NCBI GenBank assembly: GCA_009936765.1
Contig: JAACDL010000138.1
Span: 1-23,526 of the forward strand
Direction: 5' to 3'
Length of the DNA stretch: 23,526 nt
Source: Methanobacteriota archaeon
Lineage (GTDB): Archaea > Thermoplasmatota > Poseidoniia > Poseidoniales > Poseidoniaceae
In this document: piece by piece, positions 6,713 through 14,915 of the stretch
Layout of the letters: every line of letters begins with the position of its first letter
Position numbering within the stretch: the stretch's first letter is position 1
The notes under the pieces: model-generated
Seen by the model: the letters and a program-made list of their open reading frames with translations, nothing else
Database searches by the model: none
Told to the model about the DNA's origin: nothing
Position numbers and translations under genes: made by a program

Positions 6713-8470
6713 ATGCAGCGCTCATTAACAGCTGGATTCCTAGTCCTGTTGTTCTGTCTTGCACCACTCAGTGGATGCTTTGGGGAAGATAATGATAATT
6801 CGTTAAAATCGGATGACATAACTATCACCCCGGGTATTTTACGAGGCGGTGAATTTCAAGGGCTAACTATTGCTGCAGATTCGGATATGTCTGCTTTCGT
6901 ACCATATCTTATCATGAATCCTGAAAATGGGTTTGTACAAAATTCAACTGTCATTGATTTAGAGGCAGGAGAGTCCGTACTACTAACGATTTTAGCACCG
7001 CCAAGAACGGACACTGCAGTAATAATGGTCGGCGAAATTGGGCGGGAAAACTGGCCTATTAGAGAATTAGATGAATCTTGGAGAACCTGGTACGCTCGCG
7101 ATGGTCATGATAGAGATGACAATCAGGGAATTGTTAGATTATCAGGTGATACAATTGATACTGTTGAGCCTAGCACTAGTAACGGAGGCTCCGTGATAGC
7201 AGTTACAATTCCTATTGAGCGCCCTATGGCTGCCGCTTTCTCTGATGCTGACGGAGGTAGGCATTCCACTGGTGTTGTTAATGGAAGAACGACATATGAT
7301 TATTTGTCAATGTTATCTGATGAATCAACAGATCCTACCGATCTGGCAGACGGGGCCATAGGTTATCTCGATAGATGGGCAGGACAAGGTAATGCTGCTT
7401 ACGAAGATGCTGCACAATACTTGATACAGACACTCGATAGTTTCGGACTAGAAGTTATCACGCAGCGCTTTGTTTACGATTCGACTGAGACTGGGGCTCA
7501 AAATCCTGAAGCATACAATGTATGCGGATATCGATTTGGTGAAATAGATCCTGACAAATGGATGGTTTTTGGAGCACACTTTGACATTGCACCTCCTGTC
7601 AATGGAGGATTGCTTGACCCTCACATCTTTGGTAGAACATATGGAACAAGGGTTGGAGCATATGACAATACTGCAGGAACTAGTATGGTGCTAACCGTAG
7701 CAGAAGCGATGGCGGGTTACAAGACTCGAAACACAATGGTATTCTGTCTTTGGTCCGGCGAAGAAGGTGGAAAGAGGGGTAGCGATTACTGGACCGATGA
7801 ATGGGTCAAAGAAGATAATCCTAATGTTGAGGTTACCAATTACGTTAACTTGGACATGGCTGGAGTAAACTGGCCGGGCGGCGGAGGAGCTCCTTGTGGT
7901 AATGGCCATGGAGGCGGTGAAGGAAATTGTGATCCTAACCCTGCTATCGACCCCGATGGTTATCCAAAAGATGAGGAAGTTTGGCCAATGAGAGTATACA
8001 TTGGACCAAGTGTAGATCACGATGTAATGAATCAGCCGGGAATGGTAAATCTAGCTATGTGGATTGGTTCGGATGCGATTGGAGTTGAGGAACAAATGGC
8101 CCCATTGATTGGAGAAGGACATTCTGCTGAAACCTGGAAAGTTGATGATTGGTTGGCTAAAGATAGGCCTGAAATTATTGTTTATGAGGACACTACTGCC
8201 CGTTCAGATCATGCTACATTCCAAGATAATTTAGGAACAGTAACCATGGGATTCGGAGGTTTGGTTGATGGGTATTGGTGCTACCACCAAACATGTGATA
8301 CTCTTGATGAGATGGAAGATTGGATGGATACGACTGGGAAAGATTACGGTGAAGAGCATAGTGGTACAAGCAACCTCGTAGATGCGCTCGACACTATCAC
8401 CTGGTGGGCAACATACTCGTTCTTCCACCTAGATGAAAATCCAGTACGTAATTCGTACTTGGAAGAATAA
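6713..8470 (+). CDS. Secreted M28-family zinc aminopeptidase lipoprotein (copy 2)
   Basis: 585-residue paralogue of the gene at 4775. The start is placed at ATG 6713 because MQRSLTAGFLVLLFCLAPLSGC is a proper lipoprotein signal (lipidated C22). An ATG at 6659 and the frame opening at 6626 would add residues with charged groups ahead of it. The conserved N-terminal extension contains GRENWPIRE, matching GRENWPIR in copy 1. The metal site is complete: H289, D318, E351 with base E350, D381 and H525, with C523/C528 around the last His. A Gly-rich insertion at about 386-423, including GGGGAPCGNGHGGG and two Cys, is absent from copy 1. Likely an extracellular aminopeptidase of different specificity or stability. 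GGGGGAG sits just upstream of the ATG. Confidence 0.9.
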   Translation: MQRSLTAGFLVLLFCLAPLSGCFGEDNDNSLKSDDITITPGILRGGEFQGLTIAADSDMSAFVPYLIMNPENGFVQNSTVIDLEAGESVLLTILAPPRTDTAVIMVGEIGRENWPIRELDESWRTWYARDGHDRDDNQGIVRLSGDTIDTVEPSTSNGGSVIAVTIPIERPMAAAFSDADGGRHSTGVVNGRTTYDYLSMLSDESTDPTDLADGAIGYLDRWAGQGNAAYEDAAQYLIQTLDSFGLEVITQRFVYDSTETGAQNPEAYNVCGYRFGEIDPDKWMVFGAHFDIAPPVNGGLLDPHIFGRTYGTRVGAYDNTAGTSMVLTVAEAMAGYKTRNTMVFCLWSGEEGGKRGSDYWTDEWVKEDNPNVEVTNYVNLDMAGVNWPGGGGAPCGNGHGGGEGNCDPNPAIDPDGYPKDEEVWPMRVYIGPSVDHDVMNQPGMVNLAMWIGSDAIGVEEQMAPLIGEGHSAETWKVDDWLAKDRPEIIVYEDTTARSDHATFQDNLGTVTMGFGGLVDGYWCYHQTCDTLDEMEDWMDTTGKDYGEEHSGTSNLVDALDTITWWATYSFFHLDENPVRNSYLEE

Positions 8471-9376
8471 TCAAAATTGTTCTGCAATTATAGTTGCTAA
8501 GTCGATTGGACTAAATGTTCCTGTCCACCATGATATGATTATTGCAATGAATGTAGCAAAGGCTGCAAACCAAACCCCTTCATTCCAATCTTTAATTTTA
8601 GCACCATCAAGTGGCCCGAATGGAATCATATTGAAGAAGCCTAATCCAAGGTTTGCTGCAATCCACCAGAATACTATTCCTCCAATCATTGCTTTTAGAT
8701 TAATAGCTCCTCCAGAAAGATATGTTCCATCGACCATAGCGTAAGATTCCGCATTCGCTAATCCAAGAAGTATTCCTCCGATTGGTATGCCAATTAAGAA
8801 TAGTCCAAAATTAACTGCAGGGCCTGCTATAGCGATATGCCCGTTTTGTCTTCGGGTAACCAAGCCGGCCACCATTACAGCGCCAGGAGCCATGAATACT
8901 ACTCCGAGGAACGCTGCAAGCCCGACTCCAAGTTTCAATCCCCCTGGATCTGCTCTAAATTCAGCCCAGCAACCATATTTTTTTGCAATTATTTTGTGGC
9001 CAATCTCGTGAAGAATAAATGCCGGCCCAACAGCCAAAAGCATTACTGGCATTGAGAGAAGAAGTAAAGCGAACCATTGGCCGGAATTATCGAATTGGCT
9101 TACACCGAACAATCCCCCAACCCTCATTAATCCTAAAGCGAGCGTGAAGGCTCCTGTAGCGAGTAGTAAGTGGTGCTTCTCTTCCTTACTAAAATGCCAA
9201 ATGTTTCCTTTGTGTAATTGGACAGGTTGGCGATTATTGATTCCAAACATTCCGCCTTTCATATCCAAATGAATAGTGCCGTCGTCGCTTCTTTGGGCAT
9301 GAACGCGGTGTATTTTCTGAGATGGCCTTGGGAACAAATCATCCTCTAGGATGTCAGCCCTCGGGTCTCTCGCCAT
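8471..9376 (-). CDS. M50-family (site-2 protease-like) membrane metalloprotease
   Basis: 301-residue membrane protein with about six hydrophobic segments (68-85, 101-130, 150-172, 183-206, 228-255, 268-285). HEIGH (H123, E124, H127) is the zinc-binding HExxH inside a membrane helix. NMIPFGPLDG supplies the third ligand, D257, in the order typical of M50 intramembrane proteases. About 60 soluble residues precede the first helix; no PDZ or CBS domain is visible. The family cleaves membrane-spanning substrates, such as anti-sigma-like factors or signal-peptide remnants, but the substrate here is unknown. The ATG at 9376 is chosen because GGAG lies 8 nt upstream and longer versions would run into the divergent gene at 9463. 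It converges tightly with the M28 gene ending at 8470. Confidence 0.88.
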   Translation of the reverse strand: MARDPRADILEDDLFPRPSQKIHRVHAQRSDDGTIHLDMKGGMFGINNRQPVQLHKGNIWHFSKEEKHHLLLATGAFTLALGLMRVGGLFGVSQFDNSGQWFALLLLSMPVMLLAVGPAFILHEIGHKIIAKKYGCWAEFRADPGGLKLGVGLAAFLGVVFMAPGAVMVAGLVTRRQNGHIAIAGPAVNFGLFLIGIPIGGILLGLANAESYAMVDGTYLSGGAINLKAMIGGIVFWWIAANLGLGFFNMIPFGPLDGAKIKDWNEGVWFAAFATFIAIIISWWTGTFSPIDLATIIAEQF

Positions 9377-9400
9377 ATTGTGTTCTCCGAGCAGAGGGAT

Positions 9401-9421
9401 TTGAAGCCTCGCTTGAAGCCT
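9401..9421. repeat. 9-bp tandem direct repeat in divergent promoter region
   Basis: TTGAAGCCT occurs at 9401-9409 and again at 9413-9421, a 12-bp period, between the divergent starts at 9376 and 9463. It may be an operator for either gene. A chance repeat is possible. Confidence 0.35.
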
Positions 9422-9462
9422 AATGAGAAAGGATTCATTGCTACTTGGGGCTAGGAGGGGGT

Positions 9463-10155
9463 ATGGCGATGCCTCGTAGAGCGATGAAAGACTTGGGGTT
9501 CCAAGCTTGTTGTCTACGGTGTGATGCAAAAGATATTGCTGGAACTGAGAGGTGTAGATCGTGCATATCTCACCATAAAAAAGTCAGAGATCAGATTGCA
9601 AAGGCCCCTCCTTCAGATGAATTATTTCAATTTGCTAGGGACTTACTAGCCATGGCTGCATCGCCTAACCGATATGATCATGATGAGGTTCACGGGCCAG
9701 CCCTAAGAGAACAACAGATATTGGCAAACTCTCTTACTGAATCTAAACCTCTACCAACGAGTGAAGATATTGAGTCGGTGTTTGCTAAGCAGGCAAAAAG
9801 AGACAAGTCCAGTGTCATTCAAACTGTTGGTAATCAGAACCCTTGGAAAGATCAATTGCCGCCAGAAGAGGTTTTGGAATACATGGCTAGCACACTGGGA
9901 GTAGAAGAAATAGACCATGGGTCAAGGACGGTTCCAAGCCGCCCCATTGCCGCAGTAGACCGTTCAGATAGGTTAGGCGAAGACAGAAAAATGGTTGATA
10001 AGATTGAGGCGGGAAAGGCCTCTTCTGAAGCCCCAGAATCTCTGAAAGAGGTTATTGAGGCTGAAACGATTGCGCAGAGAGAGTTGGCGAGAAAGGAATG
10101 GGAAAATGCCCAGTCTGGAGTTTCAGAATTGTTAGATGATGATTTAGACTTATAG
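9463..10155 (+). CDS. Uncharacterised zinc-ribbon protein
   Basis: About 230 residues. The N-terminus carries a treble-clef or ribbon-like motif CCLRC...CRSC (C17, C20, C31, C34), followed by a helical, highly charged region with little hydrophobic core. It ends in a very acidic tail, SELLDDDLDL. No catalytic motif, signal or membrane segment is seen. AGGAGG at 9453-9458 is a clear ribosome binding site. Both ATG 9463 (4-nt spacing) and ATG 9469 (10-nt spacing) are possible, and a TTG at 9445 is unlikely because it precedes the ribosome binding site. The gene is divergent from the M50 protease across 86 bp. The ribbon plus a disordered acidic tail suggests a nucleic-acid or protein adaptor, but function is unknown. 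Confidence 0.7.
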   Translation: MAMPRRAMKDLGFQACCLRCDAKDIAGTERCRSCISHHKKVRDQIAKAPPSDELFQFARDLLAMAASPNRYDHDEVHGPALREQQILANSLTESKPLPTSEDIESVFAKQAKRDKSSVIQTVGNQNPWKDQLPPEEVLEYMASTLGVEEIDHGSRTVPSRPIAAVDRSDRLGEDRKMVDKIEAGKASSEAPESLKEVIEAETIAQRELARKEWENAQSGVSELLDDDLDL

Positions 10156-10218
10156 TCTTCTAGAACGGAGTTTAATATAATCTTCTACTAATAAGCGGAA
10201 GGTGCTTTTATTGTTAAT

Positions 10219-10956
10219 TCAACTCTCACAGCCCTCAAGAGTGTAACTCACTCGAGTTGTGCCCTTACCCTTGTTTTTCTTACCTAAGAATTTCATTTCA
10301 CCAATCTCACCTAGTGCTCTGACATGGGTGCCTGCGCAGGGGCAAAGGTCGGCGTTATTGCCTATTTTTACAACACGTAATTGCTTAACTGAAATCGGTA
10401 ATAAATCCATATTTGTTCTATCTGGGGGCATTATTGCATTGATTTGATCTCGAGTCATTATAGAGTCTGTAACTTCTAGATTTGATTCGATTACTTCGTT
10501 TGCTTTGTGGAATAAATCATCGATTATATCCTCTGTAAATTTAATTGGATTGAAGTCTATTCTTGAGCGATTGGTGTGTATTTGGTTACCAACAGTTCTA
10601 GCTCCATTATACATCTCATACGCCAATCCACTGACTAAATGCTGTGCTGTGTGCATGCGCATGTGGGCGTGCCTTCTATCCCAGTCTATTGTTCCCTCAA
10701 TAGATTCACCAATGGTTAATCCATGATCTTCTCCTACGAAATGTTGGATGTCTCTGCGCCCTCTAACTTCGGTTACGTCGAGTTTTCCGCCGTCCCAATT
10801 TATGATGCCAGTATCCCAATTTTGACCCCCACCTAATGGGTAAAACAGAGTTCTGTCTAGTGTTATTGAGTTTTCATCAATAGCGGTTACTTTGGCTTTG
10901 AAATCCCTTAGATAACAAGCATCGATGCTCTCCATGTACAGTTTTTCACTCGCCAT
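10219..10956 (-). CDS. alaX: Alanyl-tRNA editing protein (AlaX-like)
   Basis: 245-residue stand-alone editing domain related to the C-terminal half of alanyl-tRNA synthetase. It hydrolyses Ser- or Gly-mischarged tRNA-Ala in the cytoplasm. HTAQH gives H102 and H106, and CAGTH gives C207 and H211, the four-ligand zinc site. FYPLGGGQNWDTG (38-50) is the conserved N-terminal strand of the AlaX-M type, and length also fits that type. The start ATG at 10956 follows the purQ stop by 25 nt; longer frames would overlap purQ. A further ATG at 10935 is possible. It is last in the purL-purQ run, so it may be co-transcribed with purine genes. Distinguishing Ser from Gly specificity is not possible from this reading. 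Confidence 0.87.
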   Translation of the reverse strand: MASEKLYMESIDACYLRDFKAKVTAIDENSITLDRTLFYPLGGGQNWDTGIINWDGGKLDVTEVRGRRDIQHFVGEDHGLTIGESIEGTIDWDRRHAHMRMHTAQHLVSGLAYEMYNGARTVGNQIHTNRSRIDFNPIKFTEDIIDDLFHKANEVIESNLEVTDSIMTRDQINAIMPPDRTNMDLLPISVKQLRVVKIGNNADLCPCAGTHVRALGEIGEMKFLGKKNKGKGTTRVSYTLEGCES

Positions 10957-10981
10957 GTAGCAAGGATGTGGCGCTTCTTTC

Positions 10982-11803
10982 TCAAAGGTTTGCTTGAGCG
11001 TACTCAACTGCGTTGCGGAAAATCTGCATTCCCTCTGCAAGTATCTCTTCACTAACTTCGTTTCTAGTGTGATGAGGGTGTAAGAAGGTTGCATAAGCCG
11101 CCTCGGGGTGTGGCATTAGACCGAATACAAGGCCTGTTGGATCGCAAATTCCTGCGATGCTTCTGATGCTACCATTCGGGCAGATTGGGAAGGGTAGTGT
11201 TTCATCGGTGATTCCTTTTCCAGGTTCTGTTGAGGGGTCTACATATCTTGTAACAATCTGATTATTACTGTCTAGTGAATCTAAATCAACTGTTGAAGGC
11301 ATGACGAATCTGCCCTCTCCGTGCCTAACTGGACATTCTATTCTTGTAATTCCCTTGGTCCAAATACACGGACTTTCGGGGTCGAACTCTAGAGTGACCC
11401 ATCTGTCTTCATATCGACCACTATTGTTCAGAGTAAGGCTGGCTCTTTGTTCAAAGTCGGGGACTTCTTTACCAGGAAGTAACCCCGTTTTGACTAGGAC
11501 TTGGAATCCATTACAGATACCAATAATCGGCTTACCAGCTGCTACAAATGCTGATAGTTGTTCCCTCATAGCGAAGCGCATTCGATTACCTAGAAGTCTG
11601 CCTGAACCGAGGTGGTCTCCAAAAGAAAACCCTCCGGGGACTGCCAATATATGGAATTCTGAAAGGTCCCTATCGCCATTGACGAAGTGATTGACGTGAA
11701 CTCGTTCGCTGGTTGCTCCTGCTAATTCGAAAACAGCTGCAGTCTCCCTATCACAATTGATACCGAAACCGAACAAAACAGCAACCTTTGGTGTTTCTAC
11801 CAT
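10982..11803 (-). CDS. purQ: Phosphoribosylformylglycinamidine synthase, glutaminase subunit PurQ
   Basis: 273-residue class I glutamine amidotransferase that supplies ammonia to PurL in the fourth step of purine synthesis (FGAR to FGAM). The nucleophile is C97 in GICNGFQ; H232 and E234 in MPHPEAAY complete the triad. N-terminal FGFGINCDRE and AVPGGFSFGDHLGSG are PurQ hallmarks. The ATG at 11803 shares one base with the TGA of purL (TGATG), implying translational coupling and equal production of the two subunits. A GTG one codon earlier is the alternative start. At about 270 residues it is longer than the roughly 220-230 of short bacterial PurQ, resembling the version partnered with large PurL. 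Confidence 0.95.
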   Translation of the reverse strand: MVETPKVAVLFGFGINCDRETAAVFELAGATSERVHVNHFVNGDRDLSEFHILAVPGGFSFGDHLGSGRLLGNRMRFAMREQLSAFVAAGKPIIGICNGFQVLVKTGLLPGKEVPDFEQRASLTLNNSGRYEDRWVTLEFDPESPCIWTKGITRIECPVRHGEGRFVMPSTVDLDSLDSNNQIVTRYVDPSTEPGKGITDETLPFPICPNGSIRSIAGICDPTGLVFGLMPHPEAAYATFLHPHHTRNEVSEEILAEGMQIFRNAVEYAQANL

Positions 11804-14800
11804 CACTGTTCACCCCCTGTCATATCGAGGCTTCCTTTCCAAGCAGAAACCATGTCTTCGACTGGCGCTTCGATTACTAGGTCGTCGCCATCCCAAATAC
11901 TGAGAGTGTCGCTATCGATTGTCTCCCCCATGTATGTAAGTGAATGTCCCTTCATCATCGAAAGGAATTCAGCACGGTTGTTTTGTTTGACTCCGACCAT
12001 GATTCTTCCTAAGGATTCTCCCCAGAGCCTACCCCACAGGTCTGCATCTCCTGGGCCATCAACGTCTATTGCTGCTCCACATCTTCCGCCAATGCACATC
12101 TCGGCGATTGCAACGGCTACTCCGCCTTCACTACAGTCGTGGGCGGTTCTTACAATTCCGGATTGGATGGTTTTTGTCAGTGCTTTGTAAGCGCCAAGGT
12201 TCTTTTCGGGGTTAGGTAATTGTGGCACTTCGCCACCAATTCCATCCGCCTCTCCAGATTCTTTCAGCATGAATGAAATTTCACTAGCGCCTAATTCTTG
12301 CTTTGATTCGCCAACAAGGTACAGACTCTCTCCCGGCTTTAGGTCGGATGTTGTAGTATAGCGTACATCTGGGTGATCTCCAAATAATGAGAAGAGTAGT
12401 GTGGGTGGGATTGAAATCTTGTTTTCTCCGCTACCATAATCGTTCTTCATTGAGTCTTTTCCAGAAATGCAAGGTACGAAATAAGCCCTGCAAATTCGTT
12501 CTAGTTCGCGGTTTGCCCTGACTAACTGAGCCAATTTAAAACGGCCATCGGGAGTTTTCTTACTTTCAATTGGATCGGGCCAGCAGAAATTATCCAACCC
12601 TGCAACTTTAGACAGGTCTACGCCAGTGCATACTGCATTTCTAACGGCTTCATCTACCGCAGCAGCAGCCATTGCTCCAGCGTCAATGTCGCTGTATCTC
12701 GGTGATATTCCATTGGATACTACGAGTCCCTTTGTTGAGCCATGGATAGGAGCTAGTAACCCTGCATCGCCAGGTCCATCTCTCTCAACGCCAACGAAAG
12801 GCTTCAATGCAGTTTGTGCAATGACTTCGTGGTCATACTGTCTGACCCAGGTTTCCTTGGATGCGATGTTTGGCCTAGATAGCATTCTCATTAGTAATGG
12901 GGTATGAGATGATACTGAAGGCGGTGTGAATGGTGTGTTCACCGGCTTAACCCATTCGCTCTCCAGCCTCAATTGAGGAACTCCATCATGAAGGAACTCT
13001 ATTGGTAATGACGCTACTGTATCATCATCGTGAACTACGTGGAATTGCCCTGTATTTGTGAAATCTGCAACCCATGTTGCTTCTACTTCATGCAGGTTTG
13101 CAAGTTTTTCAAATGCTGGAACATCGGATTCTCTAACGGCTACAGTCATCCTTTCTTGGGACTCGGAAACTAGAATCTCCCAAGATGATAATCCAGATTG
13201 TTTCAATGGTACTTTACCTAGATCTATTTTACATCCATTCGTGTATTCTGCCATCTCTCCAATGCTAGATGAAAGACCGCCTGCCCCATTATCGGTAATA
13301 CAGGTTATCAATCCATCATCTCTGGCTTCAAGTATCATATCAACCATTTTCTTCTGAGTGATTGGGTCTCCAATTTGGACTGCGCTTGATGGTGATTCTT
13401 CGGTCAACTCGAGGGATGAAAATGTTGCTCCATGTATTCCGTCATAACCAACTCTTCCTCCAACCATGTAGACTCTGTCCCCTGGTTGTGGATTTTTTTC
13501 ATGTGATTCTCTACCGTCTGCTAATCTTCTTGGCATCATACCAATTGTGCCGCAGTAAACCAGTGGCTTTCCGATATATCGGTCATCGAAAACAATAGCT
13601 CCATTGACAGTAGGAATACCGCTCTCGTTGCCACCGACTCTAACCCCTGCATGAACGCCCCTCAGTACTCTTGAAGGGTGGAATAAATTGTCTGGAAGGT
13701 CTCCTTCCCAATCAGGAGGTCCGAAACAGAATACATCTGTGTTAGCGATTGGTCTTGCGCCTAGTCCAGTCCCCAATATGTCCCTATTAACACCAACAAT
13801 TCCGGTCATTGCACCACCATATGGGTCCAATGCGCTTGGGGAATTGTGTGTCTCTGCCTTCATACATATTGACCATTCATCGTCCCATGCTATTACTCCT
13901 GAGTTGTCATGGAATACAGAAAGAAGCCAGTCAACTTCGTCTTTCATTTCTAGTGTTGGATTCATGATGTGAGTCTTGAATAGTGAATCTATTTCTGTAT
14001 CTTCTCCTGTCTCGGTATCAACATGGTGAATATGTGCTGCGAATATCTTGTGTTTGCAGTGCTCAGACCATGTTTGGGCTAAGCACTCCAGTTCTACATC
14101 AGTAGGCGCGTTTTCGGGAAGGCCAACTGCTGCTCTAGATGCTCTAACTTCTGGGTCTCTGTAATGTGCTTGAATTGTTTGCATTTCTTCGAGGTTTAGT
14201 GCTAACAGGCCCTCTTCTGATAATTTAATCAGGTCTTCATCAGAGATTTCCAAGTCGATTGTTGCAGGCGGGGTGTATTCTATTGCTGCAACCGGTATGT
14301 ATTCAATTTCCGGACTTTTCTCTCCATTGGTTGAGTATAATGCCCTCTCTATCAGCCCATTGTGGAGTTGTTTGGATAACCAGTCAGCATCTACCTCATT
14401 TGGAACCCCTTGGAACACATAGGTGATGTATGTTGATACTCTTGCATCTTCGCCTGCTTCTGGGAAAATTGTACGGAATCCATCTAGAGCTGCTTTGCCA
14501 GGATTATCTGTAACTCCTGCTTTGAAACCAATTGTAACGGTGATGTCTGGAGACTCGGAGAAAAGTGTTGGATTGTCTAAATGTAAGGAATCTGTCGCAC
14601 TTTCTTCGATAATTGGGTCTGCAAATACATCATCGACTCTAGTAGAAACCTCTTCAGAGGTTATTTCGCTATCGATAAGGAATCCTACGATTGATCTCAC
14701 ACTATCAATGTTGATTGAGTGGTCGGCTGCCAGTTGCCTCTTTACAGAGTCCCCGCGGACGTCTCTCATTCCTTCTCCGGTCTTCGGAGTTGTCTCTACT

Positions 14801-14829
14801 CGAACTATGTTTGAGGGCACTTGAAACAC
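11803..14829 (-). CDS. purL: Phosphoribosylformylglycinamidine synthase, PurS-PurL fusion
   Basis: 1008-residue synthetase subunit for FGAR to FGAM. Residues of about 5-75 and 94-165 look like two PurS-like segments fused ahead of the PurL core, so no separate purS is needed. The glutaminase is separate (purQ). Core motifs are TWSEHCKHK with catalytic H257, GGRVGYDGIHGATFSS, TDNGAGGLSSSIGEMAEYT, SGKDSMKNDY and AHDCSEGGVAVAI, covering both AIRS-type ATP and structural sites. The start is GTG at 14829; a second GTG at 14820 has AGGTG about 6 nt upstream and is as likely. An 8-bp hairpin lies directly before the start. It follows uvrA by 86 nt on the same strand. Confidence 0.95.
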   Translation of the reverse strand: MFQVPSNIVRVETTPKTGEGMRDVRGDSVKRQLAADHSINIDSVRSIVGFLIDSEITSEEVSTRVDDVFADPIIEESATDSLHLDNPTLFSESPDITVTIGFKAGVTDNPGKAALDGFRTIFPEAGEDARVSTYITYVFQGVPNEVDADWLSKQLHNGLIERALYSTNGEKSPEIEYIPVAAIEYTPPATIDLEISDEDLIKLSEEGLLALNLEEMQTIQAHYRDPEVRASRAAVGLPENAPTDVELECLAQTWSEHCKHKIFAAHIHHVDTETGEDTEIDSLFKTHIMNPTLEMKDEVDWLLSVFHDNSGVIAWDDEWSICMKAETHNSPSALDPYGGAMTGIVGVNRDILGTGLGARPIANTDVFCFGPPDWEGDLPDNLFHPSRVLRGVHAGVRVGGNESGIPTVNGAIVFDDRYIGKPLVYCGTIGMMPRRLADGRESHEKNPQPGDRVYMVGGRVGYDGIHGATFSSLELTEESPSSAVQIGDPITQKKMVDMILEARDDGLITCITDNGAGGLSSSIGEMAEYTNGCKIDLGKVPLKQSGLSSWEILVSESQERMTVAVRESDVPAFEKLANLHEVEATWVADFTNTGQFHVVHDDDTVASLPIEFLHDGVPQLRLESEWVKPVNTPFTPPSVSSHTPLLMRMLSRPNIASKETWVRQYDHEVIAQTALKPFVGVERDGPGDAGLLAPIHGSTKGLVVSNGISPRYSDIDAGAMAAAAVDEAVRNAVCTGVDLSKVAGLDNFCWPDPIESKKTPDGRFKLAQLVRANRELERICRAYFVPCISGKDSMKNDYGSGENKISIPPTLLFSLFGDHPDVRYTTTSDLKPGESLYLVGESKQELGASEISFMLKESGEADGIGGEVPQLPNPEKNLGAYKALTKTIQSGIVRTAHDCSEGGVAVAIAEMCIGGRCGAAIDVDGPGDADLWGRLWGESLGRIMVGVKQNNRAEFLSMMKGHSLTYMGETIDSDTLSIWDGDDLVIEAPVEDMVSAWKGSLDMTGGEQ

Positions 14830-14848
14830 CTGCCCCCTATGGGGGCAG
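14830..14848 (-). promoter_or_regulatory. GC-rich hairpin directly upstream of purL
   Basis: CTGCCCCC-TAT-GGGGGCAG is a perfect 8-bp stem with a 3-nt loop, adjacent to the purL GTG at 14829. It covers the place where a ribosome binding site would lie. No U-run follows on the purL strand, so a leader or translational control element is more likely than a terminator. Function is inferred. Confidence 0.45.
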
Positions 14849-14915
14849 CAGATGGGCAGAGACTACCGTCCATGAATACTACGCTCGAAAACAGTGATTT
14901 TCGGGTTTGGCTTCG

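Noticed and set aside
9377..9529. Longer start for the M50 protease
   Set aside because: It would overlap the divergent zinc-ribbon gene and its AGGAGG site; ATG 9376 has its own GGAG.
10957..11094. Longer start for the AlaX-like protein
   Set aside because: It would overlap purQ in another frame, and the extra sequence has no AlaX similarity.
12626..12907. Plus-strand open frames inside purL, such as this one
   Set aside because: Antisense shadows of a strongly conserved gene; no recognisable domains.
14830..14848. Hairpin as an intrinsic terminator of uvrA
   Set aside because: No T-run follows the stem on the minus strand, and it touches the purL start.
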